Assembly (NCBI GenBank): GCA_023387735.1
Contig: JAEWHP010000043.1
Location: forward strand, 219,688 to 283,687
Direction of reading: 5' to 3'
From: Pseudomonadota bacterium
GTDB taxonomy: Bacteria; Pseudomonadota; Alphaproteobacteria; Rhizobiales; Xanthobacteraceae
DNA: 64,000 bases
This document shows positions 8,477-16,384 of the stretch, piece by piece. How positions within the stretch are numbered: the first letter of the stretch is position 1; each line of letters begins with the position of its first letter. Position numbers and translations under genes: made by a program. A model generated the notes under the pieces. The model was not told where the DNA came from, did no database searches, and saw only the letters and a list, made by a program, of their open reading frames with translations.

Positions 8477-8854
8477 ATGGTAGCGACACGGCCCGCGGGC
8501 TGTTCTGTGTTTCTCGTCGAAGACGAAGTCATGATCCGGATGATGGTTGCCGACATGCTGGAAGAGCTGGGCTACAGCGTTGCCGCGGAGGCCGGCGAAA
8601 TCGGCGAAGCGGTCAAGCTCGCGCAATCGACCGAATTCGATCTCGCCATCCTCGACGTCAACGTCAACGGCAAGGTGATTACGCCAGTGGCCGAGTTGAT
8701 CAAGGCGCGCAACCGTCCGTTTATCTTCGCGACCGGCTACGGCTCCTCCGGCCTGCCCGAGGAATATCGCGACCGCCCCTCGCTGCAGAAGCCGTTTCAG
8801 CTGGAAACGCTCGCGCAGGTCATCACGTCCACGCTGAAGAGCGCGCCGGCTTAG
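8477..8854 (+). CDS. Single-domain response regulator (CheY-like receiver)
   Basis: 125 residues from the ATG at 8477, with AAGGA 7 bases upstream, so the longer frame from 8339 is not used. It is a bare receiver domain: acidic pair Glu15/Asp16 in FLVEDEVMIR, phospho-acceptor Asp60 in AILDVNVNG, Thr86 in FATGYG and Lys105 in LQKPF. No output domain exists, so it probably acts by protein contact or as a phosphate sink. It is oriented against its neighbours pcm and surE and has no kinase nearby. Confidence 0.9.
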   Translation: MVATRPAGCSVFLVEDEVMIRMMVADMLEELGYSVAAEAGEIGEAVKLAQSTEFDLAILDVNVNGKVITPVAELIKARNRPFIFATGYGSSGLPEEYRDRPSLQKPFQLETLAQVITSTLKSAPA

Positions 8855-8873
8855 GCAGATCACCAAACTACCC

Positions 8874-8972
8874 GTCATCACCCGCGAAGGCGGGTGATCC
8901 AGTATTCCAGAGACAGTAGCGATAGAACCGATAAGCCACGGCGTACTGGATGCCCGCCTTCGCGGGCATGAC
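8874..8972. repeat. Dispersed palindromic intergenic element
   Basis: It is bounded by GTCAT (8874-8878) and ATGAC (8968-8972), with CACCCGCGAAGGCGGGTG at the left, GATGCCCGCCTTCGCGGGC at the right and CCAGTATTCCAGAGA inside. It can fold as two hairpins or one long cruciform. It is very similar to 11740-11839. It lies between the convergent response regulator and surE and may serve as a bidirectional transcription end. Confidence 0.8.
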
Positions 8973-8999
8973 GAGGCTGCTGAACCGGAATGAGCTTGC

Positions 9000-9767
9000 C
9001 TATTTCAACGTCGTCGTCAGCGCGACCGAAAACACCTCGTCGGTGCGATCGAGCCGCAGCGGCGTCACCGAAACGTAGCGGGCCGCGAGCGCGGCGAGAT
9101 CGGTGCCTTCGGCCGGTGTGTCCATCATCGCGGCGCGTTCAAAACCGATCCAGAAATAGGGATTGCCGCGGCCATCGTGGCGCTTGTCGACCTTCAGGAA
9201 GCCGAGATTGCGCTTGCCCTGCCGCGTCACGCGGACGCCCTGGACCTGATCCGGCGTGCAGGCGGGAAAGTTGACGTTGATCACGGTGTTCTTCGGCACG
9301 CCGGCGTCGATCACCTTGCGCAGGATATCCGGACCGAACTTCAGCGCTGTGTCCCACAGCGGCGCGTGGCGGGTCTCGATGGAAAATTCCTGGCTCAGTG
9401 CGAACGACGGAATGCCGAGGATCGTGCCCTCGAGTGCGCCCGCAATGGTACCGGAGTAGACGACGTCCTCGGCGACGTTGCGCCCCCTGTTGACGCCGGA
9501 CAGCACGAGATCCGGCCCCTTCTCTCCCATGATGTGGCGCGAACCCATGATCACACAGTCAGTCGGGGTGCCCCGCACCGCGAAATGGCGCGGGCCGACT
9601 TCGCGCAGGCGCAACGGATCGTTGAGCGACAGCGAGTGCGATACGCCGGATTGATCGAGCTCCGGCGCCACGACCCAGACGTCGTCGGACAACGCACGGG
9701 CGATCTCCTCGATGATCTTGAGACCCGGAGCGTGGATGCCGTCGTCATTGGTGCAGAGGATGCGCAT
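9000..9767 (-). CDS. surE: 5'/3'-nucleotidase SurE
   Basis: 255 residues. SurE dephosphorylates nucleoside monophosphates and helps stationary-phase survival. Metal-binding motifs are visible: MRILCTNDDGIHAPG at the N-terminus, APELDQSGVSHSLSLN, and VLSGVNRGRNVAED. It is downstream of serS and the unknown proline-rich gene on the same strand, in the order tatABC-serS-unknown-surE-(response regulator)-pcm-nlpD. Confidence 0.95.
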   Translation of the reverse strand: MRILCTNDDGIHAPGLKIIEEIARALSDDVWVVAPELDQSGVSHSLSLNDPLRLREVGPRHFAVRGTPTDCVIMGSRHIMGEKGPDLVLSGVNRGRNVAEDVVYSGTIAGALEGTILGIPSFALSQEFSIETRHAPLWDTALKFGPDILRKVIDAGVPKNTVINVNFPACTPDQVQGVRVTRQGKRNLGFLKVDKRHDGRGNPYFWIGFERAAMMDTPAEGTDLAALAARYVSVTPLRLDRTDEVFSVALTTTLK

Positions 9768-9863
9768 CCGTCAAAATGCCTTTTGTTCGTTATGGAGGCC
9801 GCTTTAACCGTGGGGAGTCGTCTTAACCGGCTATGGCCGCCGAGGCAAACCGGCCCATTTTCC

Positions 9864-10346
9864 CTATGGCTTTCGCTTCATCCAGACCCGCCAGGGGCGA
9901 AGGAATTTGGCGTTGCCGTTGAACCGCAGGTGCAAATCCGCGGGCTTGTCCTCCTGCGGCTCGACGGGTTTGGGCGCCGCAAATACCGCTGGCGGTGAAA
10001 CAGGCTCCGGCGGTGGCGGCGTCACAGCTCGCATTGGCGCTTCCGGCGTCACAACCGGCGGAAGCGACGCAATCGGTTCGACCACTGGCGTCGGCACCGC
10101 TTCCGGCAATGGCGTCACGGGAAGCATCGATTGCGGAAACCGCGCCCGCGCAACCGCCAGCCCCTTGTCGAAGTCGGCAGCGTTCAGCCATTGCTTGGCG
10201 TGCATGGTTGCGATGTGGCTCTCGTCCCACAATCGCGCGATCTCGATGTCGAAAAATCCCTGCAGCTTCTGGTCGATCAATTGCATCCCGTGGCCGGTGA
10301 CAGCCCATTGCCTGCCGATCCAATGGATGTCGCGATGCAACGCCAT
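9864..10346 (-). CDS. Conserved hypothetical protein with proline-rich tail (serS-surE interval)
   Basis: About 160 residues from the ATG at 10344-10346. The frame runs further up into serS, but that extension is the wrong-frame shadow of serS. The N-terminal half (GRQWAVTGHGMQLIDQKLQG, FFDIEIARLWDESHIATMHA, WLNAADFDKGLAVARARFP) looks like a compact soluble domain. Residues 75-130 are a Pro/Val/Ala-rich linker, and the C-terminus KFLRPWRVWMKRKP is strongly basic. It starts 11 bases after the serS stop and ends 96 bases before surE. I do not recognise the domain and assign no function. Confidence 0.65.
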   Translation of the reverse strand: MALHRDIHWIGRQWAVTGHGMQLIDQKLQGFFDIEIARLWDESHIATMHAKQWLNAADFDKGLAVARARFPQSMLPVTPLPEAVPTPVVEPIASLPPVVTPEAPMRAVTPPPPEPVSPPAVFAAPKPVEPQEDKPADLHLRFNGNAKFLRPWRVWMKRKP

Positions 10347-10357
10347 TTCTGCCTTTG

Positions 10358-11689
10358 CTATTTGACGCGTTCGATCACCTTGAGCCCGCCCATGTAGGGC
10401 TGCAGTACAGCAGGCACCGCGATTGAACCGTCTTCCTGCTGGTAGTTCTCCATGACGGCAATGAGCGCGCGGCCGACCGCGGTGCCCGAACCGTTCAGCG
10501 TGTGCACGAAGCGTGGCTTGCCATCGGGCCCGCGCGAGCGCGCATCCATGCGCCGCGCCTGGAAATCGCCGCACACCGAGCAGCTCGAAATCTCGCGATA
10601 GGCGCCGCCTTCGCCCTGCCCCGGCATCCACACCTCGATGTCGTAGGTCTTCTGCGCCGAAAAGCCCATATCGCCCGAGCACAGCGTCATGACGCGGTAA
10701 TGCAGGTCGAGCCGGCGCAAGACTTCCTCGGCGCAGGACAGCATGCGCTCGTGCTCGTCGCGGCTGGCCTCCGGCGTTGCGATCGAGACCAGTTCGACCT
10801 TGGTGAACTGATGCTGGCGGATCATGCCGCGGGTATCCCGCCCGGCTGCGCCCGCTTCGGCGCGAAAGCATGGCGTCAATGCGGTCAGGCGCATCGGCAG
10901 CTCTTTTTCATCGACGATGGATTCACGAACGAGATTTGTCAGCGACACCTCGGCGGTGGGAATGAGGCCAAGACGCTCGGTCTGCAATCGTCCGTCGGGA
11001 GCCGCGAGCAGTTCGCCCTTGATCGCCCAGAACTGGTCATCCTCGAATTTCGGCAACTGCCCCGTGCCGAACATCACGTCGTTCCGCACTAGGAGCGGCG
11101 GATTGATCTCGGCGTAGCCGTGCTCGTTGGTGTGGAGGTCGAGCATGAATTGTCCGATCGCCCGCTCCAGCCGTGCGAGGCCTTTTTTCAGCACGACAAA
11201 GCGCGCGCCGCTGAGTTTCGCGGCTGCCTCGAAATCCATGTAGCCGAGCGCGCCGCCGAGATCGTCATGCGGCTTCGGCGCGAAGGCATAGTCGCGCTTC
11301 TTGCCGTAGACCTGGCGCTGCACGTTGCCATGTTCGTCTGCGCCATCAGGTACATCGTCGAGCGGCAGGTTCGGGATCGCCGACAGTTCGCGCGCCAGCT
11401 CGTCATCCGCCGCCTTTGCCGCGAGTTCGAGCTCCGGCATCGTGGTCTTGAGCTCGGCGACCTCGGCCATCAGCTTGTTGGCGCGCGCGTCATCCTTGGC
11501 CTTCTTGGCCTCACCGATTTCCTTCGATGCCGCGTTCCGGCGCGCCTGCGCCTGCTCCGAGGCCAGGATCGCGGCACGGCGCTTCTCGTCGATTGCCAGC
11601 AGCGATGCCGACAACGGCGCCAGCCCCCGGCGCTTCAAGCCGGCGTCAAAGGCCTGCGGGTTGTCGCGGATCGATTTGATGTCGTGCAT
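10358..11689 (-). CDS. serS: Seryl-tRNA synthetase
   Basis: 443 residues from the ATG at 11687-11689 (MHDIKSIRDNPQAFD, the typical SerRS N-terminus). The enzyme charges tRNA-Ser, and tRNA-Sec where present. A long antiparallel coiled coil covers residues 25-110. Class II motifs follow: TPCFRAEAGAAGRDTRGM (motif 2) and LNGSGTAVGRALIAVMENYQ (motif 3). It is upstream of the proline-rich unknown gene and downstream of tatC, with a dispersed repeat in between. Confidence 0.97.
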   Translation of the reverse strand: MHDIKSIRDNPQAFDAGLKRRGLAPLSASLLAIDEKRRAAILASEQAQARRNAASKEIGEAKKAKDDARANKLMAEVAELKTTMPELELAAKAADDELARELSAIPNLPLDDVPDGADEHGNVQRQVYGKKRDYAFAPKPHDDLGGALGYMDFEAAAKLSGARFVVLKKGLARLERAIGQFMLDLHTNEHGYAEINPPLLVRNDVMFGTGQLPKFEDDQFWAIKGELLAAPDGRLQTERLGLIPTAEVSLTNLVRESIVDEKELPMRLTALTPCFRAEAGAAGRDTRGMIRQHQFTKVELVSIATPEASRDEHERMLSCAEEVLRRLDLHYRVMTLCSGDMGFSAQKTYDIEVWMPGQGEGGAYREISSCSVCGDFQARRMDARSRGPDGKPRFVHTLNGSGTAVGRALIAVMENYQQEDGSIAVPAVLQPYMGGLKVIERVK

Positions 11690-11739
11690 GGGCCGTTCCT
11701 GAATCGTGCCTAAAAGGGCGCGCCCCCAGTACCACACCG

Positions 11740-11839
11740 GTCATCACCCGCGAAAGCGGGTGATCCAGTATTCCAGAGCAGCGGCCATGGAATCGAGAGG
11801 CCTCGGCGTACTGGATTCCCCGCTTTCGCGGGGAATGAC
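11740..11839. repeat. Dispersed palindromic intergenic element
   Basis: It is bounded by GTCAT (from 11740) and ATGAC (11835-11839). The left stem is CACCCGCGAAAGCGGGTG, the right stem is TTCCCCGCTTTCGCGGGGAA, and the middle contains CCAGTATTCCAGAGCAGCGG. It is nearly the same as 8874-8972. It separates tatC from serS, both on the minus strand, so it may attenuate or stabilise the tat transcript. Confidence 0.8.
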
Positions 11840-11863
11840 GCCCGATGTGGGGACGAGAAGGCC

Positions 11864-12685
11864 CTACTCGGCCGGATTGGCGGCCGGGGGCGGACTGGCG
11901 GAGGGGGGCGTGGCCGCGGCCTGCGCGGCGGCGGCGCGCTTTTCCACCATCTGCACTGCGAAGATCGCGCCCTCATACAAGGCCATCAGCGGGATCGCGA
12001 GCGAGGCCTGGCTGATGACGTCGGGCGGCGTCAGCACGGCGGCGATGACGAAGGCCCCGACGATGAAATACCGGCGCTTCTCGCGCAGCATCTTGGCGTT
12101 GACGATGCCGATCCGGCCCAGCAGCGTCAGGATCACCGGCAGCTGGAACGCGACGCCGAAGGCGAAGATCAGCGACATCATCAGCGACAGATATTCGCCG
12201 ACCTTGGGCAGCAGCTGAATCTGCGCGGTCTCGTCGCCGCCCATCTGCTGCATGCCGAGCGAGAACCGCACCAGCATCGGCAGCACCACGAAATAGACCA
12301 GCAGCGAGCCGAGCGCGAAGAAGAACGGGGTTGCGATCAGATACGGCAGGAACGCGCCGCGCTCGTGCTTGTAGAGGCCCGGCGCCACGAATTTATAGAT
12401 CTGCGTGGCCACGATCGGGAACGAGATGAAGGCGGCGCCGAACAGCGCAAGCTTTAGCTGCGTCAGGAAATATTCCAGCAGCGCCGTGTAGATGAATTTC
12501 GAGTTCTCGGCGCCCGCGACCCACACGAACGGCCAGACCAGCACGTTGTAGATCTGCTTGGCGAAGAAGAAGCAGACGATGAAGGCAATGCCAAAGCCGA
12601 GCAACGCCTTGATCAGCCGCGAACGCAGCTCGATCAGGTGATCCATCAGCGGCGCTTTGCTGGCCTCAATGTCCTCGATGGTCAT
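11864..12685 (-). CDS. tatC: Sec-independent protein translocase TatC
   Basis: 273 residues, with six predicted membrane helices. TatC binds twin-arginine signal peptides in the inner membrane. The N-terminal APLMDHLIELRSRLIKALLG is the conserved TatC entry sequence. FLTQLKLALFGAAFISFP, GLYKHERGAFLPYL and KMLREKRRYFIV are further family blocks. The C-terminus is extended by an Ala/Pro-rich tail. The start overlaps the tatB stop by 4 bases, which suggests translational coupling. Confidence 0.96.
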   Translation of the reverse strand: MTIEDIEASKAPLMDHLIELRSRLIKALLGFGIAFIVCFFFAKQIYNVLVWPFVWVAGAENSKFIYTALLEYFLTQLKLALFGAAFISFPIVATQIYKFVAPGLYKHERGAFLPYLIATPFFFALGSLLVYFVVLPMLVRFSLGMQQMGGDETAQIQLLPKVGEYLSLMMSLIFAFGVAFQLPVILTLLGRIGIVNAKMLREKRRYFIVGAFVIAAVLTPPDVISQASLAIPLMALYEGAIFAVQMVEKRAAAAQAAATPPSASPPPAANPAE

Positions 12686-13200
12686 GACGCTTTGGCGTCC
12701 TTGAGAATGTCGGCAGCGACCGGTGCGGTATCCTGCGCCACAGCCTGCGCTTCACGTGTGATGACGAGCGGCTCCGAGGCAACAGGATGCGCCTCCGCTT
12801 CGACGAAGGTCTCCGGGGTCGGCGCGGCGGGCGTGGTCGGAACGATCGGCTCGCCTACCGCTCCCGCCACCTGCGCATCGACGGACTTGTCCGCAGCCGG
12901 CTTATCGAGATCGCCGATCTGCAGGGCGTCGCTGACGTCCTTCTGCAGGGAGGTCATGACGTTGCCAGGGGAGGCGCCGGTTGCGATGTCCTTGACCTCG
13001 TCAAAGCTCTTCTTGAGGTCGGCCATTTCGGCCTCGCGCATGGCTTCCTGGAACTGGCCCTGGAATTCGGACGCCATCTTGCGCGCCTTGCCCATCCATT
13101 GCCCCACCATGCGGAGCACGCCCGGCAGCTCTTTCGGGCCGATGGCGATCAGCGCGACAACCGCGATGACGACCAGTTCGCTCCACCCGATGTCCAACAT
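12682..13200 (-). CDS. tatB: Sec-independent protein translocase TatB
   Basis: 172 residues. The N-terminal membrane helix carries the TatB hallmark ELVVIAVVALIAIGPKELP, followed by an amphipathic helix (LRMVGQWMGKARKMASEF) and a long charged coiled-coil region. The C-terminal third is Ala/Pro/Glu-rich and probably disordered. It follows tatA after 115 bases and overlaps tatC by 4 bases. Confidence 0.95.
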   Translation of the reverse strand: MLDIGWSELVVIAVVALIAIGPKELPGVLRMVGQWMGKARKMASEFQGQFQEAMREAEMADLKKSFDEVKDIATGASPGNVMTSLQKDVSDALQIGDLDKPAADKSVDAQVAGAVGEPIVPTTPAAPTPETFVEAEAHPVASEPLVITREAQAVAQDTAPVAADILKDAKAS

Positions 13201-13315
13201 GAATTCATCCGCTCGCGCGATACGCCGCGCCCAGATCCTTATCTAGCAAGATCTGGGGCTGGTCGCGCCTTTTCTCAATCGGCGTTTCAACCGATGCCTG
13301 GGCCGGGATGTCCGT

Positions 13316-13558
13316 CTAGACAGCCTTGCTACCGACATCCGTCCGGGACGCCGTCGGCGCCGGTGTCGTGTTGTGATCGATGGTTTTCACCGGTTCAGCG
13401 GGCTTCTCGGGTGCCTTGTCGTCGTCCTGCAAGCCCTTCTTGAAGGACTTGATGCCCTGCGCGACATCGCCCATCAGGTCGGAGATCTTGCCGCGGCCGA
13501 ACAACAGCAGGACCACTGCGATCACGACGATCCAGTGCCAAATGCTAAGCGAACCCAT
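13316..13558 (-). CDS. tatA: Sec-independent protein translocase TatA
   Basis: 80 residues from the ATG at 13556-13558, which has GGAGGG about 8 bases upstream. The frame continues five codons further, without a better signal. The sequence is a short membrane helix SIWHWIVVIAVVLLLFGRGK, then the amphipathic helix DLMGDVAQGIKSFKKGL and a charged tail. TatA polymerises into the translocation pore with TatBC. A terminator-like hairpin sits immediately before its ribosome-binding site. Confidence 0.95.
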   Translation of the reverse strand: MGSLSIWHWIVVIAVVLLLFGRGKISDLMGDVAQGIKSFKKGLQDDDKAPEKPAEPVKTIDHNTTPAPTASRTDVGSKAV

Positions 13559-13571
13559 CCTGCAACCCTCC

Positions 13572-13596
13572 AAAAAGAGACGGCCGGAAGCCGGCC
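13572..13596 (-). terminator. Candidate terminator or leader hairpin between scpB and tatA
   Basis: Read on the minus strand, GGCCGG-CTT-CCGGCC is followed by GTCTCTTTTT (13572-13596), which has the layout of a small intrinsic terminator for the nagZ-scpA-scpB transcript. The 6-bp stem is short. The T-run passes straight into the GGAGGG of tatA, which leaves no room for a separate tatA promoter downstream of the hairpin. Confidence 0.45.
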
Positions 13597-13668
13597 AAGC
13601 TTTGGCGGAAGGTAGGCCCGGGAGGTGTCAAAAACAAGGACCCCCGCCGCGGCAAATCGCTGTCGCGG

Positions 13669-14460
13669 CTACGTATTATTGCTATCATTAACCCCGTCGG
13701 GCGGAACGTCTGGCAAGGCTTCGGAACCAGCGTCCGCAGGCTCTTCGGGCTCCGCGGCGGGCGCCAACAGCAGTTCCAGGCTGTCGCCGGCATCCAGCGG
13801 GTCTTCGTCTTCGCGCAGCGCCACATCGTCCGACGGCGTCGGCACGCTGAATCCGGACGGCAGCCGCGAATCCAGCAGCCCCGTACCCTTCAGCTCTTCC
13901 AGACCCGGCAAGTCGCCCAGCGCCTCCAGGCTGAACTGCGAAAGGAAACCTTCCGTCGTGCCGAATGTCAGCGGCCGGCCCGGCGTCTTCCGGCGACCGC
14001 GGGGGCGGATCCACCCGGTTTCCAGCAGCACGTCGAGCGTTCCCTTTGACGTGATCACGCCGCGGATCTCCTCGATCTCGGCGCGCGTCACGGGTTGGTG
14101 ATAGGCGATGATCGCGAGCACCTCGATGGCCGCGCGCGACAGCCGACGGGTCTCGGTGCTCTCCCGCGTCATCAGCCACGACAGGTCGCCGGCGGTGCGG
14201 AAAGTCCATTTGTTGGCGACACGGACGAGATTGACGCCGCGCGGGGCGTATTCCGCCTGTAGTTGCGCCAAGGCCTCCTTGACGTCGACGCCATCGGGCA
14301 TGCGCTTGGCCAGCGTCGCCGTGTCGATCGGCTCGGCCGAGGCAAACAGCAGCGCTTCGAGCAGCCGCAATTCTTCGGGCCGTGCCACGGGCTCGGTGGT
14401 CTCGTCGGCGGGACGATGATCCTCGGCTTCTTCCATGCGCTTTTCCGCCAGACTTGCCAT
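13669..14460 (-). CDS. scpB: Segregation and condensation protein B
   Basis: 263 residues from the ATG at 14458-14460, with GGAAGGAG about 8 bases upstream. An in-frame GTG at 14476-14478 is the alternative. ScpB dimers work with ScpA and SMC as the bacterial condensin. The protein has the two winged-helix domains typical of the family: LRLLEALLFASAEPIDTATL, AALEVLAIIAYHQPVTRAEI-like text around residue 118, and LLETGWIRPRGRRKTPGRP. The C-terminus carries an acidic, probably disordered extension. scpA ends 18 bases upstream. Confidence 0.93.
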   Translation of the reverse strand: MASLAEKRMEEAEDHRPADETTEPVARPEELRLLEALLFASAEPIDTATLAKRMPDGVDVKEALAQLQAEYAPRGVNLVRVANKWTFRTAGDLSWLMTRESTETRRLSRAAIEVLAIIAYHQPVTRAEIEEIRGVITSKGTLDVLLETGWIRPRGRRKTPGRPLTFGTTEGFLSQFSLEALGDLPGLEELKGTGLLDSRLPSGFSVPTPSDDVALREDEDPLDAGDSLELLLAPAAEPEEPADAGSEALPDVPPDGVNDSNNT

Positions 14461-14478
14461 CGCTGGGTCTCCTTCCAC

Positions 14479-15318
14479 TTACTCGACCGACAGATCCGGC
14501 GCGGACATCGCCCCGGACGCCTGTGGCGGACGCTTACGAAAATACAGTGGCGCGAACGCCTCTTTCTGGTTCAGCTCCATCTCGCCTTCCCGCACCAGTT
14601 CAAGGGCCGCGGCAAAGCTCGACGCGAACACCGTGGCTCTTTGCGTGGGATCGACGATGTAGCTGAGCAGGTAGTCGTCGAGGCAGCTCCAGTCCTCGGA
14701 CTCGGCCATGCCGACCAGCCGCTCCAGCGACGCCCGCGCTTCGGCCAGCGACCACACCGTTCGCCTGGCCAGATGCACGGTCGCCAGCACGCGCTGCTGC
14801 CGCTGCGCCGCATAGGCGTTCAGCAAGTCGAACAGTGTCGCGGTGAACTTCGGATGACGGATTTCGGCGATCGATTCCGGATTGCCGCGCGGGAAAATAT
14901 CGCGCTGGAACTGCGGCCGGTTCATCAGCCTGTTGGCGGCTTCGCGAATGGCCTCGAGCCGGCGCAGCCGGTTGGCGAGCGCGGTCGCCATTTCTTCCGC
15001 GCTCGGTCCGTCCGGCGTCGGCGGTTCGGGCAGCAGCAGCCGCGATTTCAGGTAGGCGAGCCAGGCCGCCATCACGAGGTAATCGGCCGCCAGTTCGAGG
15101 CGGATTTTTCGCGCGGCTTCGATGAAGTTCAGATACTGGTCGGCCAGCGCCAGGATTGAAATCTTGGCGAGATCGACCTTCTGCTGGCGCGCCAATGTGA
15201 GCAGCAGGTCGAGCGGGCCTTCATAACCCTCGACGTCGACAACCAGCGCCGGCTCGCCGTCGGTCCCTTCGGCGGGCGCAGGCCGGCCGGTTTCAAACGA
15301 TAGAATTTCCGCGGTCAT
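14479..15318 (-). CDS. scpA: Segregation and condensation protein A
   Basis: 279 residues. It is the kleisin subunit of SMC-ScpAB condensin. The N-terminal EGYEGPLDLLLTLARQQKVD and ISILALADQYLNFIE are the canonical ScpA start, and the C-terminal part contains a winged-helix-like KEAFAPLYFRKR. It overlaps nagZ by 4 bases upstream and leads into scpB, so nagZ-scpA-scpB form one operon. Confidence 0.95.
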   Translation of the reverse strand: MTAEILSFETGRPAPAEGTDGEPALVVDVEGYEGPLDLLLTLARQQKVDLAKISILALADQYLNFIEAARKIRLELAADYLVMAAWLAYLKSRLLLPEPPTPDGPSAEEMATALANRLRRLEAIREAANRLMNRPQFQRDIFPRGNPESIAEIRHPKFTATLFDLLNAYAAQRQQRVLATVHLARRTVWSLAEARASLERLVGMAESEDWSCLDDYLLSYIVDPTQRATVFASSFAAALELVREGEMELNQKEAFAPLYFRKRPPQASGAMSAPDLSVE

Positions 15319-16337
15319 GCCGTTCCTATCCGATCCAGCAACGCATCCAGTTCGGCCCGTGCCGCCAGCCGATCGAGCGGCTCCGGCGGCTTTCGCGAGG
15401 CCAGCGCCCGACGGGCGCGCTGCAGAGCCTCACCCGTCAGTCTCGGTGTCTCGCGCGCGACATCGCGCATTTCGTCGAGCTTGCCGTTACAATGCAGAAC
15501 CATGTCGCAGCCAGCTTGAACGATGGCGCGTGTGCGCTCGGCGATCGATCCCGCCAGCGCATTCATGGAGACGTCATCACTCATCAACAAACCCTGGAAC
15601 CCAATTTCGCCGCGAATCACCTGCCGGATGATTGTCGCAGATGTCGTCGCCGGTTGGGCGGGGTCCAGCGCGCTAAACACAACATGCGCGGTCATCGCCA
15701 TCGGCAGGTCCGCCAGCGGTCGGAAGGCGGCGAAATCGGTCCGTTCCAGCTCTTCGCGCGGCGTATCGACGGTTGGCAGCCGGAAATGGCTGTCGGCGGT
15801 GGCCCTTCCGTGGCCGGGAATGTGCTTCAGGACAGGCAGGACGCCACCCTGCTCCAACCCCTCGGTGACCGCCCGGGCGATTGCCGCGACCTTGGCGGGT
15901 TCCGTTCCGTAGGCGCGATTGCCGATCACGGCATCTGCGCCGGCTATCGGGACATCCGCCAGCGGCAGGCAGTCGACGTTGATGCCGAGGTCGTTCAGGT
16001 CGGCCGCGATCAGGCGTGAGCTCAGCCGGGCGGCCTGCAGGCCCAACTCCAGCTCATGGTCGTACAGCGCGCCGAACGTGGCACCGGGCGGGTAGACCGG
16101 CCAGTGCGGCGGCCCCAGCCGCGCCACCCGGCCGCCCTCCTGGTCGATCAGGACCGGCGCGTCCGCCGCGCCAACGCAATTCCGTAATTCCTGAACGAGC
16201 GCAGATACTTGATCCGGCGTCTCGACGTTGCGCTTGAAAAGGATGAAGCCCCACGGCCGCTCACCACGGATGAATTCGCGCTCCGCGGCGCTCAATTCAA
16301 GTCCCGATACGCCTGTGATGAATGCGCGGCTGCTCAT
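15315..16337 (-). CDS. nagZ: Beta-N-acetylhexosaminidase (glycoside hydrolase family 3)
   Basis: 340 residues, cytoplasmic. NagZ removes N-acetylglucosamine from anhydro-muropeptides in cell-wall recycling. The family motif KHIPGHGRATADSH and the nucleophile region GLLMSDDVSMNALAGS are present, as is RPWGFILFKRN near the N-terminus. Its length is normal. It is followed with a 4-base overlap by scpA and preceded by the SPOR-domain gene at 47 bases. Confidence 0.93.
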   Translation of the reverse strand: MSSRAFITGVSGLELSAAEREFIRGERPWGFILFKRNVETPDQVSALVQELRNCVGAADAPVLIDQEGGRVARLGPPHWPVYPPGATFGALYDHELELGLQAARLSSRLIAADLNDLGINVDCLPLADVPIAGADAVIGNRAYGTEPAKVAAIARAVTEGLEQGGVLPVLKHIPGHGRATADSHFRLPTVDTPREELERTDFAAFRPLADLPMAMTAHVVFSALDPAQPATTSATIIRQVIRGEIGFQGLLMSDDVSMNALAGSIAERTRAIVQAGCDMVLHCNGKLDEMRDVARETPRLTGEALQRARRALASRKPPEPLDRLAARAELDALLDRIGTA

Positions 16338-16384
16338 GGGGGCCGATTAGGCCCCTCACAGCCCCGCGGTCAAGGAAACCGCCG

